Source: Haloferax sp046557615 | Lineage (GTDB): Archaea > Halobacteriota > Halobacteria > Halobacteriales > Haloferacaceae | Reading direction: 5' to 3' | DNA: 64,000 nucleotides | Assembly: GCF_046557615.1 (NCBI RefSeq) | Contig: NZ_JBKIII010000001.1 | Span: 1,426,001-1,490,000 of the forward strand | In this document: in pieces, positions 1-9,266 of the stretch | Layout of the letters: each line of letters begins with the position of its first letter | How positions within the stretch are numbered: position 1 is the stretch's first letter | Made by a program: the position numbers and the translations under genes | The notes under the pieces: model-generated | Told to the model about the DNA's origin: nothing | Seen by the model: only the letters and a program-made list of their open reading frames with translations | Database searches by the model: none

Positions 1-555
1 GTGGTAGTGGTGGAGAGAGATTGCAATCTCGTCGGGGCAGGCGGGGACAGATTCGGGCGTATTCGCCTCGGCGAGTGCTGTCGCTACTGCGCTCAGGGTC
101 TCGGTTCCCTCAGACTGGTCGAGTCGTTTGAGGAGTTCACTCCGTTGGCTATCAGTGTGGATCGTGGCGAGTACGTCCCACTGTGCTTGGCCAACTGCCG
201 TCAGCCGTTGTTTGGTGAGTGGACCGCCATCGACGTCGGGGTGTGTCCGGAGAGAGAGTACACCCCGGTCTTCGTCCACGGTTATCAGCCCGGCGGCCAC
301 AAGTTTTGGCAAGTGGGTGTGATGGAGTTCGATAGCAACGCTGTCAGGGGACAGCGACTTACCATCCGAAATGTCAGATGCGAGTGCGAGCGTGAGGAGC
401 GAAGACAGTTCAGTCGTCGAAACTGGGGTTCGCTCCAGCAACACGCGCAAGATAGCCCGTCGGAAGGGCTCTTCGAGGACCCGAATCGTGGAGGGCGAAC
501 ACGCACACAGTTTGAGTGCATTCTGTCGGGGGTGCGGTCGGTAGTCTGAGCTCAT
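1..555 (-). CDS. Tandem DUF7344 winged-helix protein, 3' end cut by window edge
   Basis: An uninterrupted minus-strand frame runs from an ATG at 555 to the left edge, giving at least 185 residues without the C-terminus. It contains two copies of the haloarchaeal DUF7344 winged-helix domain. The first is at about residues 25-100 and ends its recognition segment with HTHLPKL, followed by GLITVDEDRGVLSL. The second is at about 115-185 and reaches the matching AISLHHYH. DUF7344 proteins are presumed DNA-binding regulators, but few have been tested. The opposite strand is also open over the same span, but only the minus frame matches a family. The divergent neighbour at 729 is a Bat-like sensor-regulator, so this is a regulatory locus. 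The domain assignment is from motif recognition. Confidence 0.8.
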   Translation of the reverse strand, partial: MSSDYRPHPRQNALKLCACSPSTIRVLEEPFRRAILRVLLERTPVSTTELSSLLTLALASDISDGKSLSPDSVAIELHHTHLPKLVAAGLITVDEDRGVLSLRTHPDVDGGPLTKQRLTAVGQAQWDVLATIHTDSQRSELLKRLDQSEGTETLSAVATALAEANTPESVPACPDEIAISLHHYH

Positions 556-728
556 CGCTATTTGCTTGTGGATGCCGTTCCGAATAGCCCCGACGCCCAA
601 ATATTTTGGTACTCATTCCGTGTTTGCTAACTATACAGAAGGGTGTGACGACCCACTCATCAGATGTTCCAACAATCCGCTTCCGTTGACGGAAGAGCTA
701 AGCGAGTTGACGAGGACACTGGACTACG

Positions 729-3476
729 ATGGGGAGCGGAAGTAAAGAGCGACTTACAGAGACGCTCGCCGTGTTCGAGCGAACTGAGTACCCCGGTGAA
801 CCGCTTACGACCCGTGAGGTGAGCGACAACCTCGATTGCACCCGCCGCGCCGCGTACAACCGATTAGAGCAACTCGCCAATTCCGGTGCGCTCGAAACGA
901 AAAAGGTCGGGGCACGCGGGCGTGTCTGGTGGCGTCCGTCGTTGGATACGGCCACAACAAGTAACGGAGACGCGAGAGACAACCGTGAACTCGCACGGTA
1001 CGAGGCAGCAATCGAAACCATTGGAGACGGCGTTTACATCGTCGACGACGAGAGTCGATTTCTCATGGTGAACCGAGCAGAGTGTGAACTCACTGGATAC
1101 GACCGTTCGGAACTCCTCGGCGCACACGGGTCGCTCGTCACGACGGAAGCGGACCTCGCGTTGGCCGAGCGACGACGTGACGACCTCGTTGAACTCGGTG
1201 ACGGCGTCACGACCGTCGAGACGACGCTCGTCACGAAAGACGGCCAAGAGATTCCGGTAGAGACCCAGTTTGCGCTTCTTCCGCTGGGGGACGACAGATA
1301 CGGTCGCGTCGGCGTCGTCCGCGACATCCGAGAACGCAAACAGCGCCAGCGAGAGATCGAAACGCAGGTTCGCCAGCAAGAAGTCATTACCGAACTCGGT
1401 CACCTCGCGCTCGAATCCCGCGATATCGACCGTCTGATGCAGCGAGTATCGACCGTCGTCGCCGACACACTCGGCAACGACTACTGCAAGGTCCTCGAAC
1501 TCGATGCGTCGAACGAGGAACTGTTACTTCGGCAAGGAACAGGGTGGGACGACGGTATCGTCGGCCACGTGAGTGTCTCAGCCACCGAAGACGACTCACA
1601 GGCGGCCTACACCCTCCAAACAGCACAACCGGTCGTCGTCGAAGACCTCAGCGAAGAGCGTCGATTTAGCGGGCCTGAGTTACTGACGTCGCACGAGGTG
1701 TTGAGTGGAATCAGTACGATCATCGGTCCATTCGACGACCCGTGGGGAATTCTCGGAACGCACGACTGTGAGCGAAAAACGTTCACCGACCACGACGTGA
1801 ACTTCGTCCAATCGGTCGCTCACATTCTCACCGCAGCGATTAATCGACAGGAGTACGAGCGCCAACTCGAACATTACGAGACCATCGTCGAAACCATCGA
1901 CGACGGGGTGTACGTCCTCGACGAAGACTATCACTTCACCAAAGTCAACCAGGCCTACAGTGAGATGATGGGGTACAGTCGGTCGGAGTTGCTCGGTGCG
2001 CACTGTTCGCTCGTCGTCGGCGAAGAAATTTCGAAGCAAGCGGCCGACTGGTCACGCTCGCTGGTCGGCAACGACGACCACGCGATGCTCGAAGCCGAAA
2101 TCGAGCGGGCGGACGGGTCTCAATTCTACGCCGAGAGTCGGTTTACGCCGTTACCGAAAGCCGAGAGCAAAGCGAACGACGACCTGTTTGGCGGAACCGT
2201 TGGTGTGGTCCGCGATACGACTCGGCGACGTGAGCGCGAGCGACAACTCGAACGTCGGCGCGAACAACTCGTCGCACTGAACGACCTGAACGACGTCATT
2301 CACGGCATCACGGACGCCGTCATCAGTCAATCGACCCGAGCAGAGGTCGAACAGGTAGTCTGTGACCGATTCGCCGATACTGAAACCACTCAATTCGCGT
2401 GGATTGGAGAACTCGAACGCTCGCTCGATAGCGTTCGCATCAAAGCGACTTCGGGATGCGGCGAGATTTCGGGAATGGACCTCTCTATCGATGCGGAACG
2501 TCGCACGGCCTACGGTGAGATGGTCGCCGACGCACTTCAAACCCAAACGGTCCAAGTCAGACACAACGATGCTGCCGACGAATGGATGCAAGGCAAGACA
2601 GACACGGCCGATGTTGCCGACCAGTTATTCCGGACGCTCCTCACCGAAAGTCAGGTTCGGTCCACCGTCTGCATTCCCATCGTCCACGAGGGACTTATAT
2701 TCGGCGTGTTGACAGTTTCGACGGACCGAATCGGTGCGTTTGGCGACGACGAACGGGGAGCGATCACGCACCTCGGAGAACTCATCGGTCACTCGTTTGC
2801 GAGTATCGAGCGCAAGCGGGCACTGATGAGCCAAGAAGTCGTCGAGCTTCAGTTCCGAACGCCTGACTTTGGGGAGATACTCGGTATCTCGTCGGAACTG
2901 GAGGGGACGGTCACGATCGAGAAAACGGTCGAGGTGAGCGAGGAACAATATCTCGCCTACGGAACAGTCACAGACGAGGGCCTCGATGCACTGAAAAAGC
3001 TCTTCGAGGCCAATTCGGGGTGGGACGAACTCTCGCTCAGCGAGTCTGCCTCAGGAGAGCAAACGTTCCAAATCTCACTCTCGAAAGCACCGGTCACTTC
3101 CGAAGTCGCCGAACAAGGCGGTGAGGTAGTCGAATCACGTATCGTCGATGGGACGATTCACCTTCGTTTCCACTTACCGCCCGGTACAGACGTTCGAGCC
3201 ATCACCGACGTGGTGCAGACGGCGTATCCAGGGACCAAGATGACCGCGCGGCGGCAGGTGAACCGGCTCGAACCAGACGTCGAGGATACGCTGACCAACG
3301 AACTAACCGACCGCCAGCGCGCCAGCCTCGAAGCGAGTTTCCACGCTGGCTTTTTCGAGTGGCCACGAGCTAGTTCGGGCGAAGATATCGCAGAATTGCT
3401 CGACATCAGCCCCTCGACGTTCCACCAACACCTCCGAACTGCCGAGCGGAAAGTGTTCGACTCGTTGCTGAGCTGA
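729..3476 (+). CDS. Bat-like multi-sensor transcriptional regulator (wHTH-PAS-GAF-PAS-GAF-HTH_10)
   Basis: This 915-residue soluble sensor-regulator resembles the bacterioopsin activator family. Domains in order: a winged-helix segment at about 1-70 (TTREVSDNLDCTRRAAYNRL); a PAS domain at about 88-205 (DGVYIVDDESRFLMVNRA); GAF at about 222-375; a second PAS at about 380-505 (DGVYVLDEDYHFTKVNQA); a second GAF at about 515-700; the Bat GAF/HTH-associated domain at about 705-845; and an HTH_10 domain at about 857-912 (LTDRQRASLEASFHAGFFEW). HTH_10 proteins bind DNA in response to redox, light or small molecules. The ligands cannot be read from sequence. Carrying a DNA-binding fold at both ends is less usual for the family. 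The start ATG follows the divergent DUF7344 gene by 173 bp. Confidence 0.88.
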   Translation: MGSGSKERLTETLAVFERTEYPGEPLTTREVSDNLDCTRRAAYNRLEQLANSGALETKKVGARGRVWWRPSLDTATTSNGDARDNRELARYEAAIETIGDGVYIVDDESRFLMVNRAECELTGYDRSELLGAHGSLVTTEADLALAERRRDDLVELGDGVTTVETTLVTKDGQEIPVETQFALLPLGDDRYGRVGVVRDIRERKQRQREIETQVRQQEVITELGHLALESRDIDRLMQRVSTVVADTLGNDYCKVLELDASNEELLLRQGTGWDDGIVGHVSVSATEDDSQAAYTLQTAQPVVVEDLSEERRFSGPELLTSHEVLSGISTIIGPFDDPWGILGTHDCERKTFTDHDVNFVQSVAHILTAAINRQEYERQLEHYETIVETIDDGVYVLDEDYHFTKVNQAYSEMMGYSRSELLGAHCSLVVGEEISKQAADWSRSLVGNDDHAMLEAEIERADGSQFYAESRFTPLPKAESKANDDLFGGTVGVVRDTTRRRERERQLERRREQLVALNDLNDVIHGITDAVISQSTRAEVEQVVCDRFADTETTQFAWIGELERSLDSVRIKATSGCGEISGMDLSIDAERRTAYGEMVADALQTQTVQVRHNDAADEWMQGKTDTADVADQLFRTLLTESQVRSTVCIPIVHEGLIFGVLTVSTDRIGAFGDDERGAITHLGELIGHSFASIERKRALMSQEVVELQFRTPDFGEILGISSELEGTVTIEKTVEVSEEQYLAYGTVTDEGLDALKKLFEANSGWDELSLSESASGEQTFQISLSKAPVTSEVAEQGGEVVESRIVDGTIHLRFHLPPGTDVRAITDVVQTAYPGTKMTARRQVNRLEPDVEDTLTNELTDRQRASLEASFHAGFFEWPRASSGEDIAELLDISPSTFHQHLRTAERKVFDSLLS

Positions 3477-3508
3477 CGAGGGTGAAACACCCGAGGAGAG
3501 GGATGGTC

Positions 3509-5437
3509 TCACACACCCCAAATCAACGCGATACCTGCGACGGTGACGACAGAAAGCAGTAATTGAAGCGGTGCACCAATGCGAAAGTAGTCTGTGAATT
3601 TGTAGCCGCCGGGACCGTAGACGAACAGGTTCGTCTGATAACCGATAGGGCCGAGAAACGACGTTGAAGCGGCGAACGTCACCGCGAGGACGAACGAAAA
3701 CGGACTCGCACCAATCGTCGTTGCGGCGGCCGCAGCGACGGGAATCATGAGTACCACGCTCGCGTTATTGCTGATAACTTCGGTGACGAGGCCGGTTGCA
3801 ATGTAGAACAACCAAAGGACGACGATGACGGGAAACACGTTCGCGGCGGCAGCGACGCCGGTTCCGAGCAGTGTCGCCGCTCCGGTCTGTTCGAGGGCGA
3901 TGCCGAGTGGAATCACGCCAGCGAGGAGGAAGATGACGTTCCAATCCACAGAGCTGTACAGTTCGTTGGGTTTGAGCACACCGGCGACGACCATAGCGAC
4001 GACTCCTGCCAGCGCAGTAACGAGGATATCCTGTTGGAACCCGGCGAGAAGGAGGAACTGTGGTAGACCAGTCACCGACGCGAGTGACTCGCCGACTGCG
4101 GCCCACGGAACCGCAACAAAGCCGACGACACCCACCATGATGGCGATTGCGTGGGGGATTTTCTCGGTTCGATAGCCCGGTTCCGGGGCCTCTTGGGCGA
4201 GAATGAAATCCCGGTTCTGTGCGAGTCGGTCGATACTACCTGAGTCGGCTTGGATGAGCAGTGTGTCACCGGCACGGATTCGAAGTCCTTCGAGTCGGTC
4301 ACGAAACACCTCGCCACGGCTACGTAGCGCGAGGACGTTTGCGTCGTATCGCTCGCGGAAGGTCGAACTATCGAGTGTCTCCCCGACGAGTGTCGAACGA
4401 ACTGGGATAACGACCTCGAGGATGCTCTGAAGCGTCTGTGGTGACTCGATATCTGACGCCGTGTCAATCGAACTCCGAATCGTTAGGTCGTCGGCGACAG
4501 CGAGACGTTGAAGTGTCTCTCTGCTGGCGCGAATCAAGAGCATGTCACCGGGGCGTATCTCTTTCGCGCCTAGCGGGTCAGAGAAGCGCTCGCCGTCTCT
4601 GATGAGCTGAAGAATGTGGGCGTCGAACATCTCGGGGTCGATTATCTCTTCGACAGTCTGACCCACGATGGATGACGCCTCTTCGACGATGACCTCAGAG
4701 AGGTAATCTTCCATCTCGTACTCTTCGACGTAGTCCTCTTCGGGTGGAATTCGCTCGGGGAGCAAGCGATGGCCAACGGTGACGAGGTACACCGACCCGG
4801 TGACGAGCACGATGACCCCGAGCGTGGTGAACTCGAAGAACGAAAAGGGGTGTAACTCAGGGTACGTCTCCGAGAGTCGTGCCGCAGTGTTACTGGCGAG
4901 GATGTTGGTCGAAGTGCCGATGAGCGTCAGCATCCCACCAAACTGTGATGCGTAGGAGAGCGGGATGAGAAGCTTCGATGGCGACGTCTTTCCTTTGTGT
5001 GCGACATCAGAGATGACGGGAACCAGAATCGCAACGACTGGCGTGTTGTTGATAAAACCGGAGACAGGACCGACGACACTGATTGTCGCGGCCAACTGCC
5101 GGGTGAGGCTCTCGCCGGAGAATCGCGAAATTCGTCGACCAAGTGTCTGGACGAGTCCAGTTTGACTGATACCCGCACTGAGAATCAACATGGCGAGAAC
5201 CGTAATGGTCGCCGGACTCGAAAAGCCGGAGATACCTTCAGACACAGAAATCTCTGTCCATGGTTCCAACACCATGAGCGCGACCATCACCGCAATCGCC
5301 GTCACGTCGATTGGAAGCCACTCCGTGACGAACAACACGATTGCGGCCACGAGAATCGCACCGACAACGAGCATTCCCGACGTCACTCTGTCGAGAACGA
5401 GTGTCCCCAGTAGTAGTGACTGAATGACAGGAAGCAC
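3509..5437 (-). CDS. SLC13-type permease with two RCK/TrkA-C domains
   Basis: This 642-residue membrane transporter of the SLC13/DASS-like permease group moves anions (sulfate, phosphate or dicarboxylates in characterised relatives) using a cation gradient. Hydrophobic helices occupy about residues 1-215 and 430-642. They flank two cytosolic TrkA-C modules at about 235-305 (GDMLLIRASRETL) and 335-405 (AGDTLLIQADSGS), an arrangement typical of YbiR/Sll0640-type proteins. The start is GTG at 5437, with a TATA-like box about 25 nt upstream. It converges on the Bat-like gene with a 32-bp gap. The substrate is not readable from sequence. Confidence 0.85.
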   Translation of the reverse strand: MLPVIQSLLLGTLVLDRVTSGMLVVGAILVAAIVLFVTEWLPIDVTAIAVMVALMVLEPWTEISVSEGISGFSSPATITVLAMLILSAGISQTGLVQTLGRRISRFSGESLTRQLAATISVVGPVSGFINNTPVVAILVPVISDVAHKGKTSPSKLLIPLSYASQFGGMLTLIGTSTNILASNTAARLSETYPELHPFSFFEFTTLGVIVLVTGSVYLVTVGHRLLPERIPPEEDYVEEYEMEDYLSEVIVEEASSIVGQTVEEIIDPEMFDAHILQLIRDGERFSDPLGAKEIRPGDMLLIRASRETLQRLAVADDLTIRSSIDTASDIESPQTLQSILEVVIPVRSTLVGETLDSSTFRERYDANVLALRSRGEVFRDRLEGLRIRAGDTLLIQADSGSIDRLAQNRDFILAQEAPEPGYRTEKIPHAIAIMVGVVGFVAVPWAAVGESLASVTGLPQFLLLAGFQQDILVTALAGVVAMVVAGVLKPNELYSSVDWNVIFLLAGVIPLGIALEQTGAATLLGTGVAAAANVFPVIVVLWLFYIATGLVTEVISNNASVVLMIPVAAAAATTIGASPFSFVLAVTFAASTSFLGPIGYQTNLFVYGPGGYKFTDYFRIGAPLQLLLSVVTVAGIALIWGV

Positions 5438-5456
5438 ACCGGAAGGACGTGAGCAG

Positions 5457-5466
5457 GCTAAAAGAA
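5457..5466 (-). promoter_or_regulatory. TATA-like box of the SLC13 permease gene
   Basis: On the minus strand an A/T-rich element (TTTTAG, preceded by the purine-rich GAAAAAG typical of a BRE) is centred about 25 nt upstream of the GTG at 5437. This spacing places transcription initiation at or next to the start codon, i.e. a leaderless transcript. Confidence 0.5.
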
Positions 5467-5560
5467 ACTTTTTCAGAAGTTACTAAAACGATTTCAGCAC
5501 CACCACGTGTCACCGGGGCATCACCACAAGGTACACCACGAACGACGTACAGCACCACCT

Positions 5561-6508
5561 ATGGACAGTCGCGTCGCATCCGCACTCGCTCACGCGTTCC
5601 CCGTCCGCGACATCGCCGAGATGCACGCCACCGGCCCGTCGTGGAACGACAGCAACCACACGGTTGGTGTCGAGTTCGAAGACGGGACACACGTCTTCGC
5701 CAAAATCTCGGTCGACGGCGATAGTACCCGAATCGCCCGCGAGCGCGCAGTTATCGAGCGTGTTGGGGCCGATGAGTTGGTTCCCACACCGAACGTCGTC
5801 GCACACGACCCAGACCACGAAATCCCGTATCTCGTGACAGCACCGGTCGATGGGCAGGTCGTCTTGGAACTGTGGGACGACGGAGACAAAACCGAACTTA
5901 TCCGAAGTGTTGGGGCGGCACTGGCCCGAGTACACTCGATGACGTTCGACGCCCACGGGAACATCGTCGGTGGCGGTCCAAACGAACTCGAATTCGAGCG
6001 TGGGCAGTGGGCAGACGTGCTTTCTGGCCGAATCGAGCAGATGCGTGGACTCGCCTCAGACGACAGATTCGACGCTCACTTCGACCGAGTGAAAGACGCC
6101 GTCTTGCGGAATCGTGACGTGTTGGACGCCGCACCGGCGACACTCGTTCACGGCGACCCGGCACAACCGAACTCCTTCCAGAGAGACGACGAAACCGGGT
6201 TCTTGGACTGGGAAATCACCCACATCGGCGACCCTGCCCGCGAACTACACCGAGCGCAGAGCCAACAGTTCGGCTCGTTTCGGTCGTCCGACCCGGAACA
6301 CCTCGTCTCCGCACTGCACGACGGATATCGGTCGGTCGCAGGAGACCTCCCTCGCGGATACGCCGAGCGCAAGCCCATCTACGAAGCAGTCCGGTTCCTC
6401 GGCGTCAGTGGCTACATCGACAAGTGGTTGGAGTTAGTGGACGAACCCGAGTCCGAGTTCACCACGTCGGTCGAAGCCGAGATGGAGCGCCGACTCGCCG
6501 AACTGTAG
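5561..6508 (+). CDS. Phosphotransferase family protein (aminoglycoside/choline kinase-like, APH fold)
   Basis: A 315-residue kinase-like protein with the APH signature LVHGDPAQPN (catalytic Asp and Asn, about residues 195-204) followed by GFLDWEITHIGDP, the metal-binding DWE of the family. The N-lobe carries GVEFEDGTHVFAKI with a candidate ATP-contacting lysine. Family members phosphorylate small molecules such as choline, homoserine, sugars or antibiotics; the substrate here is unknown. I chose the ATG at 5561 rather than the longer frame from 5507, because the extra 18 residues are low-complexity and the family begins close to this Met. The gene is single and divergent from the SLC13 permease. 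Confidence 0.85.
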   Translation: MDSRVASALAHAFPVRDIAEMHATGPSWNDSNHTVGVEFEDGTHVFAKISVDGDSTRIARERAVIERVGADELVPTPNVVAHDPDHEIPYLVTAPVDGQVVLELWDDGDKTELIRSVGAALARVHSMTFDAHGNIVGGGPNELEFERGQWADVLSGRIEQMRGLASDDRFDAHFDRVKDAVLRNRDVLDAAPATLVHGDPAQPNSFQRDDETGFLDWEITHIGDPARELHRAQSQQFGSFRSSDPEHLVSALHDGYRSVAGDLPRGYAERKPIYEAVRFLGVSGYIDKWLELVDEPESEFTTSVEAEMERRLAEL

Positions 6509-6586
6509 GTGTCGTCGTGGCCGAGTCCGATTACTCACCGGGCAGTACTCAATCGAACAGAGTTAAAGAGAGAATTGTTCGCACCC

Positions 6587-6826
6587 TCAATTACCGAGTT
6601 CATCGCCGTAGCGTTCGTAGGTAATCGTCAGTTTGCCTGTCGATGGGCGCTGGACCGCGTCTCGAAGCACGTTGAACTCCTGAAGGAGTTTGCTTCCGTC
6701 GTCTGTCCCCGCTTCGACGTGCCGAGACTCTTCTCGAACGGTGTCGTACACTTGTTCGAGCATCCGTTGTACAGCGTACAAATCCGATTTTGAGTCGATG
6801 GCGAACGTAGCCTTGTAGTGTGACAT
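6587..6826 (-). CDS. Small conserved haloarchaeal protein of unknown function
   Basis: A 79-residue acidic protein (begins MSHYKATFAIDSKSDLYAVQ) with a pattern of a beta strand, an amphipathic helix (LYAVQRMLEQVYDTVREE) and a C-terminal strand (GKLTITYERYG). It has no signal peptide, membrane segment or cysteine. A weak TATA-like GTTAAC lies about 27 nt upstream of the ATG. I do not recognise the family. Codon use and acidic composition match neighbouring real genes, and no competing frame looks better. Confidence 0.65.
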   Translation of the reverse strand: MSHYKATFAIDSKSDLYAVQRMLEQVYDTVREESRHVEAGTDDGSKLLQEFNVLRDAVQRPSTGKLTITYERYGDELGN

Positions 6827-7155
6827 ACAGACGGTTGACGTTACAGGCGGTTAACACTCGTTATGCTGTGTTGGGCCGACGCCGAAGGCGTGTACAATCC
6901 AATTCTCTCAGAGTCCAGCGCAAGGACGTGACAGTGACCTGCGTTAGTATGAATTCGCTCACTCTGCAACAGCTACTTACCCCGTGAGAAACTATCGTAT
7001 GACACGGAACTCGAATAGTACGCGTTTGGTTCTCACCGAGAAGGCCACTTGAAGCGGAATACTCCGCTCAGCACCTTCCCTTTTCTCTTCGCGCGATGGT
7101 CGCGTGGGACGCACGGCTAGCGAACAGTTCCACAAAACCCATTCGGTGTGAATAT
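6827..7155. other. 329-bp noncoding interval with two short hairpins
   Basis: No convincing gene is seen here. It contains the promoter side of the 79-residue gene at its left end, a short hairpin ACGCC-GAA-GGCGT at 6879-6891, and a 6-bp inverted repeat AGCGGA/TCCGCT with a 4-nt loop at 7053-7068 followed by a pyrimidine run near 7076-7088. The second could be a terminator-like or operator element upstream of the DUF7344 gene at 7156. Confidence 0.4.
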
Positions 7156-7488
7156 ATGAACGGCACAACCACAGCAACTCCACTCAGTGAACTGTTCGAC
7201 ATCCTCAGCAATGAGTACCGTCGTCGAATTCTCTGGGCACTCGTGACTCCCCAAGCAGAAGCCAACAGAGGAATCAAACTAAATCTGCTCGCGCATGAGC
7301 GTAATGAACCCGATATACTTCGACTCAAACTTATCCACACCCATCTTCCCAAACTGAACAATCACCGGTTCATCGACTGGGATGGAGAAACAGAGACGCT
7401 TGAACGTGGCCCTCGGTTCAGTGAAATCGAGCCATTGCTTCGGTTGATGGATGCCCATCAAGACGAGTTGCCAGACGGTTGGCCATAG
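7156..7488 (+). CDS. DUF7344 domain protein (single winged helix)
   Basis: A 110-residue protein with a DUF7344 domain: LFDILSNEYRRRILWALV at about residues 14-31 forms the first helices, and LIHTHLPKLNNHRFIDWDGE is the conserved recognition helix and wing. It is a presumed DNA-binding regulator. I start at the ATG at 7156 because the family begins 10-20 residues before the SNEYRRRIL motif. The in-frame upstream ATG at 7096 adds a non-conserved stretch. An AATATA element abuts the chosen ATG, so transcription signals here are unclear. Confidence 0.75.
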   Translation: MNGTTTATPLSELFDILSNEYRRRILWALVTPQAEANRGIKLNLLAHERNEPDILRLKLIHTHLPKLNNHRFIDWDGETETLERGPRFSEIEPLLRLMDAHQDELPDGWP

Positions 7489-7567
7489 TTGGCTCCCCTG
7501 TCGCATAGCTGGTCTTCCCCTGTAGAACAGTCGAGACACCGTTCTTCGTCCAAGCTACTAACCGACG

Positions 7568-9169
7568 CTATCCGAACTGTACGGGGCGAATCAGCGTCGT
7601 GTTCGACCCACTCGTGTTCGTGTCAGTCTCGTTCGAGCGAGCGATGACGTATCGCTGGCCGACCATCGGGTCCAGCAGGCTATCGACGGGCGCGCGGTCG
7701 TCACGCAATATCGGCACGTCGTCGGTCGGTTCGCTGTTACGGTAGGACGAAATCTCAGACGAGAGGTCGATGCCGATATCACGGCGTTCGTTCCGTGCTT
7801 GGAGTTCTTCACTGGTGACGAGCGTCGAATCTTTCGTGGCCACGACTTCGATGTTCTGGACGACGACACCGCCCACGGTGGGGAAACTGTAGACCTGCGG
7901 GTAGACCTGCTGTATCGTCTTGTACTCGGCGCGGTAGAACTGAGAGGCCGGGCCGCTCGGGGCAGAGATGACGTTGGCGACGAGGACGCCATCTTCGTCC
8001 AAGCGGTCGGCGGTGAGTTGCATGAATTCGACGGTGGTGAGTTCGAACGGCACCTTGTCTTTCCGGTAGGCGTCGAGGACGATGACGTCGTACGTCTCGT
8101 CGGTCTCTTCGAGGTACCGGCGACCGTCCATCGTGTAGATGTTGAGGCGGTCAGACTCTTCGATAGCGAAGTACTGTTTGGCAGTCGAGACGACTTCGGG
8201 GTCGATTTCGACCACGTCCACGGTCACGTTCGGGTAGGTTTCGAGAAACACCCGCGGGCCGGTGAACCCGCCGCCACCGACGAAGAGTACGCGCTCTACG
8301 TCCTCGGAGTAGAGAAATGGCGTATGGAAGTGCGACGTGTAGTCGAAGACGTGCCGCGTTGGTTGGTCGAGGTCCATCGCGCTGTGGGGTTGGCCGTCGA
8401 GATAGAGCGTTCGTGTGCCGCCGGAATCGACGACGCGGAGCTCTTGATACGCAGTCTGGGTATGATAGACGGAGTTTCCGGCGGTGTCGAGGCCGATACC
8501 GCCCGTGACCGCGCCCGCAACGAGGAGTATCGTCACGGCGATGCTCCAGACTGCTTCGTCGCCACCGATGTTCGGTCGAAGCAGTGCGAGCGCCGTTACG
8601 ACCGAGAGCAGGCCGAAGATGAGTCCAATTTCGGCGACGCTGAGCGTCGGAATGAGGAAGAACGTCGTGGCGAACGCGCCGACAATGCTTCCAATCGTGC
8701 CGACAGCGTAGACGTGACCCGAAGCGGCACCGACGTTGGTTTGGTCGGACAGTTCGGCGGCGTAGGGGCTGACGAAACCCAGCAAGTAGGTCGGCGGCCC
8801 GAAGAGGACGGTAATCGCGGGGAGCGACGCGAATCGACTCGGAAGCGGAATCCCAGCGAGTGACTGCAACATCAGTTCGCCGAAGAGAATCAACCCGGCC
8901 ACGTAGAACGCAGTCGCAACGAACAGGCGGGCAAGTCGGGGATTCGATGCCCGCACCGCCGCTTGTTTTCCGCCGCGATAGTAGCCGAGGCTCAGCGCGG
9001 CGAGAAAGACGCCGATGATGCTTCCCCACGTGTAGATACTACTGCCGAACTCCGGAGCGATGAGTCGTCCCGCGAGAATCTCCAGGCCCATGCTGGCGAC
9101 GCCGGAGACGAACACCGCCAACTCGGGGCGCGTCAACTGCATGGACGAAAGGGAGGGCGTCTCTGCCAT
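7568..9169 (-). CDS. Membrane-fused spermidine synthase-like protein
   Basis: A 533-residue fusion of an N-terminal membrane region (about 6-7 helices, residues 10-235) with a C-terminal Rossmann methyltransferase-like domain of the spermidine/spermine synthase family. The SAM-type motif VLFVGGGGFTGPRV is at about residues 290-303, VVEIDPEVV follows, and VIVLDAYRKDKVPFE carries the acidic catalytic-loop Asp. Characterised soluble relatives transfer an aminopropyl group to putrescine; the membrane-fused group is widespread but mostly untested. I start at the ATG at 9169 rather than 9259, because the upstream extension overlaps the divergent gene and does not resemble the family. The substrate is uncertain. 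Confidence 0.82.
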   Translation of the reverse strand: MAETPSLSSMQLTRPELAVFVSGVASMGLEILAGRLIAPEFGSSIYTWGSIIGVFLAALSLGYYRGGKQAAVRASNPRLARLFVATAFYVAGLILFGELMLQSLAGIPLPSRFASLPAITVLFGPPTYLLGFVSPYAAELSDQTNVGAASGHVYAVGTIGSIVGAFATTFFLIPTLSVAEIGLIFGLLSVVTALALLRPNIGGDEAVWSIAVTILLVAGAVTGGIGLDTAGNSVYHTQTAYQELRVVDSGGTRTLYLDGQPHSAMDLDQPTRHVFDYTSHFHTPFLYSEDVERVLFVGGGGFTGPRVFLETYPNVTVDVVEIDPEVVSTAKQYFAIEESDRLNIYTMDGRRYLEETDETYDVIVLDAYRKDKVPFELTTVEFMQLTADRLDEDGVLVANVISAPSGPASQFYRAEYKTIQQVYPQVYSFPTVGGVVVQNIEVVATKDSTLVTSEELQARNERRDIGIDLSSEISSYRNSEPTDDVPILRDDRAPVDSLLDPMVGQRYVIARSNETDTNTSGSNTTLIRPVQFG

Positions 9170-9266
9170 GGCACACGTAGGGAGAGACAGGTAATAAACC
9201 ACACAACGGCGGAAAACGAGCGATGCCGCCCGAAGCTTCATACCAGATGACGGGACCAAACCCGCC

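Noticed and set aside
1..549. Plus-strand open frame of 182 residues at the left edge
   Set aside because: It is antisense, in codon register, to the DUF7344 protein. Its own translation resembles no family.
7799..8863. 354-residue plus-strand frame inside the spermidine-synthase-like gene
   Set aside because: Antisense shadow; the minus strand carries clear SAM-type motifs.
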